Below are positions 60,987-64,000 of a DNA stretch of 64,000 bases, piece by piece (positions within the stretch are counted from its first letter, which is position 1; each line of letters starts with the position of its first letter). The notes beneath the pieces are model-generated. The model was given only the letters and a program-made list of their open reading frames with translations, had not been told where the DNA came from and did not search any database. The DNA lies in contig CAWDAL010000013.1 of the NCBI GenBank assembly GCA_963800285.1, positions 62,001 through 126,000 on the forward strand, written 5' to 3'. A program made the position numbers and the translations under genes. Origin of the DNA: DASUPK01 sp963800285 (GTDB taxonomy: Bacteria; Actinomycetota; Thermoleophilia; Solirubrobacterales; 70-9).

Positions 60987-62534
60987 ATGTCAGGGAGACT
61001 GACATCGGGGAGATGGGGTTTCGTCACGTTGCTCGCCGCGGCCGGCGCGCTGCTGCTGCCGGCGATTGCGAGCGCGACGACCCGGTACGCCGCGCCGGGT
61101 GGCACCGTTCCCGACACCGTTTGCATCGCCCCGGATGCGCCGAAGTGCAGCATCGGGACCGCCGCTGCGGGCATCGACGTCGATGCGGCCGATGAGGCGG
61201 TGATCCTGCCTGGCAACTACTCCGACACCGCAGGCGACCTCGACGGCGACGTTGGCCCGACCGGAACTGGGAATTCAACCGACCACGTCGTCCAGCCGAC
61301 AGCCGCAATCGTCCACGGAGCGGCCGGACAGCCGCGACCGGTGATCACCCTCAACACCGACACTTTCTATGGGGCCTTCCTCCTCGGAGGCCCGGTCGCG
61401 CTTTCGGACGTCGAGATCGTCACATCCGTCTCTACGAGCGACCTCACGACGTTCGGCGGTACCAGCAGCAGCGCCGTCGATCGGGTTATCGCTCGCTCGA
61501 GCAAGGACAACGCGATCGTCTGCAACATGGCGGGCGGGACGATCCGGAACTCGGCCTGCCTCAGCTCCGGCAGCGGCGGGACGGCCCTTGGCGCCAGCAC
61601 CTTCATCGGGGGCACCTTCACCACGAACGTCCGGAACGTGACGGCGATTGCCACCGGGGCCAGCTCCTTCGGAGCCTTCTACTTCTACGCCACCGCCTCT
61701 CCGCCTGTAGGTCCCACCATCACGATCTCGGCCAAGAGCCTGATCGCCCAGGGACTCTCACAGGACATTCGAGTACGGGCACAAGCGACCGGTACCTCCG
61801 TGACGATGAACCTGGATCACTCCGACTACGACACAGCCATCGACGAGGATGCCTCGGGAGGGACGGCATCGGTCACGGCGCCGGGCACTGGGACGGGCAA
61901 CATCACAGCCGTACCGATGCTCGCCGCCGACGGCTACCACGAGGTCAGCGGCTCGGCCACGATCAATGCCGGGGCGACCGACGGCCTCAGCGGGACCCTG
62001 GACATCGATGGTCAGGCGCGAACGATCGGCTCAACGCCTGACATCGGGGCCGACGAGCTCGCATTCCCGACGACGACGGCCGTCTCCTGCACGCCCAACC
62101 CGCTCGTGTTCGGCTCGGGGGCGGCGCAGTGTGCAGTCACAGTGAGGGACACCACGAGCACGCCCCCGGTGACCTTCCTCTCGGGCGTCCGCCTGACGTC
62201 CGACATGCCGGGCTCGTTCGTGGCCAACTGCGAGGTCCTCTTCATGTCGACTCCGACCCAGGGCACATGTACGGCGCCCTATACGCCGACGGCGACCGGA
62301 CTCCACACGATCACGGCTGTCTATCCGGGAGACGCGAATCACGACTCGAGTCAGGGCACCGACGGGCTGCAGGTGACTCTGCCGGGGAGCGCTCCCGGCC
62401 CCGGCCCCGGGGGGACGTCCTCGACGCCGCCCAGCACGAAGAAGAAGTGCAAGAAGAAGAAGAAGAAGCACAAGCGCTCCGCCTCGGCCGCCAAGAAGAA
62501 GAAGAAGTGCAAGAAAAAGAGGAAGCGGGGCTAG
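60987..62534 (+). CDS. Secreted beta-helix protein with Ig-like repeat and polylysine tail
   Basis: A 515-aa exported protein. The signal peptide (FVTLLAAAGALLLPAIASA) is followed by a right-handed beta-helix-like region (residues 40-330; repeated VTAIATGASSFGAFYF-type strands, DIGADELAFP closing motif), then one Ig-like domain (TTTAVSCTPNPLVFGSGAAQCAVTVRDT, GLHTITAVYPGDANHDSS). The C-terminus is KKKCKKKKKKHKRSASA and KKKKKCKKKRKRG, a strongly basic tail with two Cys-containing Lys blocks. The tail could bind wall polyanions or anchor the protein. Convergent with the flavin oxidoreductase gene. Confidence 0.8.
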   Translation: MSGRLTSGRWGFVTLLAAAGALLLPAIASATTRYAAPGGTVPDTVCIAPDAPKCSIGTAAAGIDVDAADEAVILPGNYSDTAGDLDGDVGPTGTGNSTDHVVQPTAAIVHGAAGQPRPVITLNTDTFYGAFLLGGPVALSDVEIVTSVSTSDLTTFGGTSSSAVDRVIARSSKDNAIVCNMAGGTIRNSACLSSGSGGTALGASTFIGGTFTTNVRNVTAIATGASSFGAFYFYATASPPVGPTITISAKSLIAQGLSQDIRVRAQATGTSVTMNLDHSDYDTAIDEDASGGTASVTAPGTGTGNITAVPMLAADGYHEVSGSATINAGATDGLSGTLDIDGQARTIGSTPDIGADELAFPTTTAVSCTPNPLVFGSGAAQCAVTVRDTTSTPPVTFLSGVRLTSDMPGSFVANCEVLFMSTPTQGTCTAPYTPTATGLHTITAVYPGDANHDSSQGTDGLQVTLPGSAPGPGPGGTSSTPPSTKKKCKKKKKKHKRSASAAKKKKKCKKKRKRG

Positions 62535-63724
62535 GCCGGCGCGAACCAGCGCTCGAGCCGCTTCTTGCTCATCAGCTGCGAAGGCTCCACAGTCCGGGCG
62601 AGACAATCGCGTAGGTCCTGTCCGGCGTCCGGATCGGAGGCCCAGCCGCGGAAGAGCGGCTCGGCGCTCTCAGGCCTAGGGAAGCGGCCCCAGGAGAAGG
62701 ACCAGTCGTAGTGCTCCGCCGACTTGGCGTCGCGCCATTCCTCGTAACCGTCCAGGGTGTCGCCGCCCGAGAGCGTCTCGGCAACGTAGAGCGCCGCTTC
62801 GACAGCGTCGCCGATCCCCTGTGCGGTCCCCGGGTGCTTGAAGTAGCTGGCGTCGCCGACCAGGGCCCAGCCCGGGCCGGTCGGCTTGCGGAAGAAGCCC
62901 CTCATCAGCGTCTCCGGCGCCACCGTCACCTCTGTAACCATCTCGGCGTCGTCCAGCAGCGTGGGGTCGAGGGTCTCGGGGAAGCGCCGAATCGCCTCCA
63001 TGTACTTGCGTTCCCGCTCCGCCTTCGTGCCCTGAGCAAGATCGGGGACTCCGTTGGCGATCACCAGGTAGAGCCCGTCCTCGACGGGCCCGTGGTAGAG
63101 CATCTCGTCGAGGTTGATCTGCAGCGTCGAGACGCGCTCGTCGATTGGGATGCCGCTCCAGTACGAGTACGAGAAGGCGAGCTCTCCGCGCTGAGTCCGC
63201 TCCTTCTCGAGGCCGAGCTTGCCGGCGACCGCCGAGCCGCGTCCGTCGGCGCCGAACACCCAGTCCGCCTCGATCTCGCGTCCGTCGGCGAGCCTGACGC
63301 CGCGCACCGGGTCGTCCTCGGTCCCCGAGCCGAGCAGGTCGACCATGCGCGTCCCGAAGATGCCGGTGGCGCCGGCTGCGAGCGCGGTGTCGACTCCGGC
63401 TATATCGAGCGCGATCCGCCGCGGCGCCAGGCCGAGGTCGAAGCCGTCGATCGGCGTGTACCTTCCAGCGATCTCATGCCCCAGCGCCACCAGCCGGTGG
63501 GACGCGAAAGCGAGCTCGTGCTGGGACTGAAGGGTGTCCAGTACGCCCAGGCGCTCGAGCCGGGCGAGGGTGTTGGGGTAGATCAGGTGGGTCGAGACCG
63601 TGGTGCTCGGGAAGGTGTCCCTGTCGATCAGGGCGACGTCCCAGCCGCGCTGTGCCAGTGCCGTGGCCAGGGTTGACCCCGCGCAGCGCGCTCCGACGAT
63701 TACTGCGTCGTGCTTCTCCACCAC
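62531..63724 (-). CDS. FAD-dependent oxidoreductase (geranylgeranyl reductase / PHBH-like)
   Basis: A 397-aa flavoprotein with a group A FAD fold. The N-terminal dinucleotide motif is VEKHDAVIVGARCAGSTLATALAQRGWDVALIDRD (GxGxxG variant GARCAG), then APRRIALD, VFGADGRGSAVAGKLGLE (DG motif) and GPGWALVGDASYFKHPGTAQGIGDAVEAALYVAE (GD motif). Such enzymes hydroxylate or reduce hydrophobic substrates; the GARCAG form is common in small-substrate halogenase- and geranylgeranyl-reductase-like proteins. Convergent with the beta-helix gene with a 4-base overlap. Confidence 0.85.
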   Translation of the reverse strand: MVEKHDAVIVGARCAGSTLATALAQRGWDVALIDRDTFPSTTVSTHLIYPNTLARLERLGVLDTLQSQHELAFASHRLVALGHEIAGRYTPIDGFDLGLAPRRIALDIAGVDTALAAGATGIFGTRMVDLLGSGTEDDPVRGVRLADGREIEADWVFGADGRGSAVAGKLGLEKERTQRGELAFSYSYWSGIPIDERVSTLQINLDEMLYHGPVEDGLYLVIANGVPDLAQGTKAERERKYMEAIRRFPETLDPTLLDDAEMVTEVTVAPETLMRGFFRKPTGPGWALVGDASYFKHPGTAQGIGDAVEAALYVAETLSGGDTLDGYEEWRDAKSAEHYDWSFSWGRFPRPESAEPLFRGWASDPDAGQDLRDCLARTVEPSQLMSKKRLERWFAPA

Positions 63725-63779
63725 ACCCGACCTTACGCCGAAGGAGGGCCGGGAGATGTGTGCGATCGCTCCCGCCGCG

Positions 63780-64000
63780 TCAGTCGTGCGGGCGCGCCAT
63801 CTTGCGATGGTCGAGCGCCTCGTCCAGGATCTCCTCGGAGACGCCCATCTCCTTCGCCACCTCCCGAATCGAGCGATTCGAGGCGGCCGCCTCCTTGACG
63901 ATCTCGCCGGCCTTGTCGTAGCCGATGTGCGGGTTGAGGGCGGTCGCGACGATCAAATTCGCCTCGCGATGGCGCTCGAGCATCTCCTCGTTCGGCTCGA
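63780..64000 (-). CDS. Fumarase/aspartase family enzyme, C-terminal end only
   Basis: The last part (73 codons) of a fumarate hydratase class II / aspartate ammonia-lyase superfamily gene that starts beyond base 64000. The C-terminal domain is clear: EEMLERHREANLIVATALNPHIGYDKAGEIVKEAAASNRSIREVAKEMG. The LNPHIGYDKA signature is seen in both FumC and AspA, and the catalytic residues lie outside the window, so I do not choose between them. The end is about 55 bases from the flavin oxidoreductase start. Confidence 0.88.
   Translation of the reverse strand, partial: EPNEEMLERHREANLIVATALNPHIGYDKAGEIVKEAAASNRSIREVAKEMGVSEEILDEALDHRKMARPHD

Overview
The window is high-GC DNA densely packed with short-gapped, often overlapping genes. 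Gene families and style (F420-type nitroreductase fold protein, DUF3107-like protein, secreted proteins with GAVT/AKL repeats, secreted proteins with polylysine tails, c-di-AMP riboswitches on cell-wall hydrolases, many GTG/TTG starts) point to an actinobacterium, most likely class Thermoleophilia / Solirubrobacterales. This placement is inference from family resemblance, not a computed phylogeny. There are no rRNA genes, CRISPR arrays or insertion sequences; one complete tRNA gene is present.

Layout. 1-6.6 kb: a formate dehydrogenase operon on the minus strand (iron-sulfur subunit cut by the window edge, and a selenocysteine-type catalytic subunit with an in-frame UGA and a textbook bacterial SECIS hairpin), then a SatP/YaaH-type acetate transporter, a Crp-like regulator, a DUF4396 membrane protein and a SnoaL-like protein. 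6.6-11.3 kb: a cell-wall block of an M23 peptidase, an RlpA-like protein and an NlpC/P60-like protein, two of whose transcription units begin with c-di-AMP (ydaO/yuaA) riboswitches; a DedA protein and a second Crp-like regulator lie between. 11.3-20.4 kb: STAS protein, PHP phosphoesterase with an MFS transporter, AI-2E family transporter with a DUF2238-like protein, FdhD (sulfurtransferase for the formate dehydrogenase), an OatA-like acyltransferase, and a secreted alpha/beta hydrolase divergent from a MarR regulator with clear tandem operators. 21.0-24.2 kb: a 3.1-kb islet bounded by a 44-bp direct repeat of the 3' half of tRNA-Arg(CCT), which looks like the remnant of an integrated element.

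24.2-33.8 kb: assorted metabolic genes (galT, GNAT, NfeD-slipin pair, TlpA-like lipoprotein) and a large DEAH helicase with an acidic disordered insert. 33-40.7 kb: a long minus-strand operon ccmA-ccmB-ccmC-ccmD-hemA-hemC-cobA/hemD, followed by a SAM hydroxide adenosyltransferase and birA: haem supply coupled to cytochrome c maturation. 40.7-42.6 kb: two tandem paralogous secreted proteins. 42.6-64 kb: two aldehyde dehydrogenases, rarA, M20 peptidase, methylmalonyl-CoA epimerase, ychF, a nucleoside phosphorylase/deaminase pair, an aldo/keto reductase, two tandem SpoIID-like proteins, a secreted beta-helix protein with a polybasic tail, a flavin oxidoreductase and the C-terminal end of a fumarase/aspartase family gene.

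How the parts work together: formate dehydrogenase, FdhD and the acetate transporter suggest C1/C2 substrate use with electrons fed to a respiratory chain whose c-type cytochromes are matured by Ccm with haem made by the adjacent hem genes. The cell-wall hydrolases are predicted to be tuned by c-di-AMP.

Data quality: five single-base indels break four otherwise intact genes (positions near 1714, 7600, 24800, 25184 and 59110). In each case the protein continues perfectly in another frame, so I annotate them as single genes with an apparent frameshift, most simply sequencing or assembly errors.
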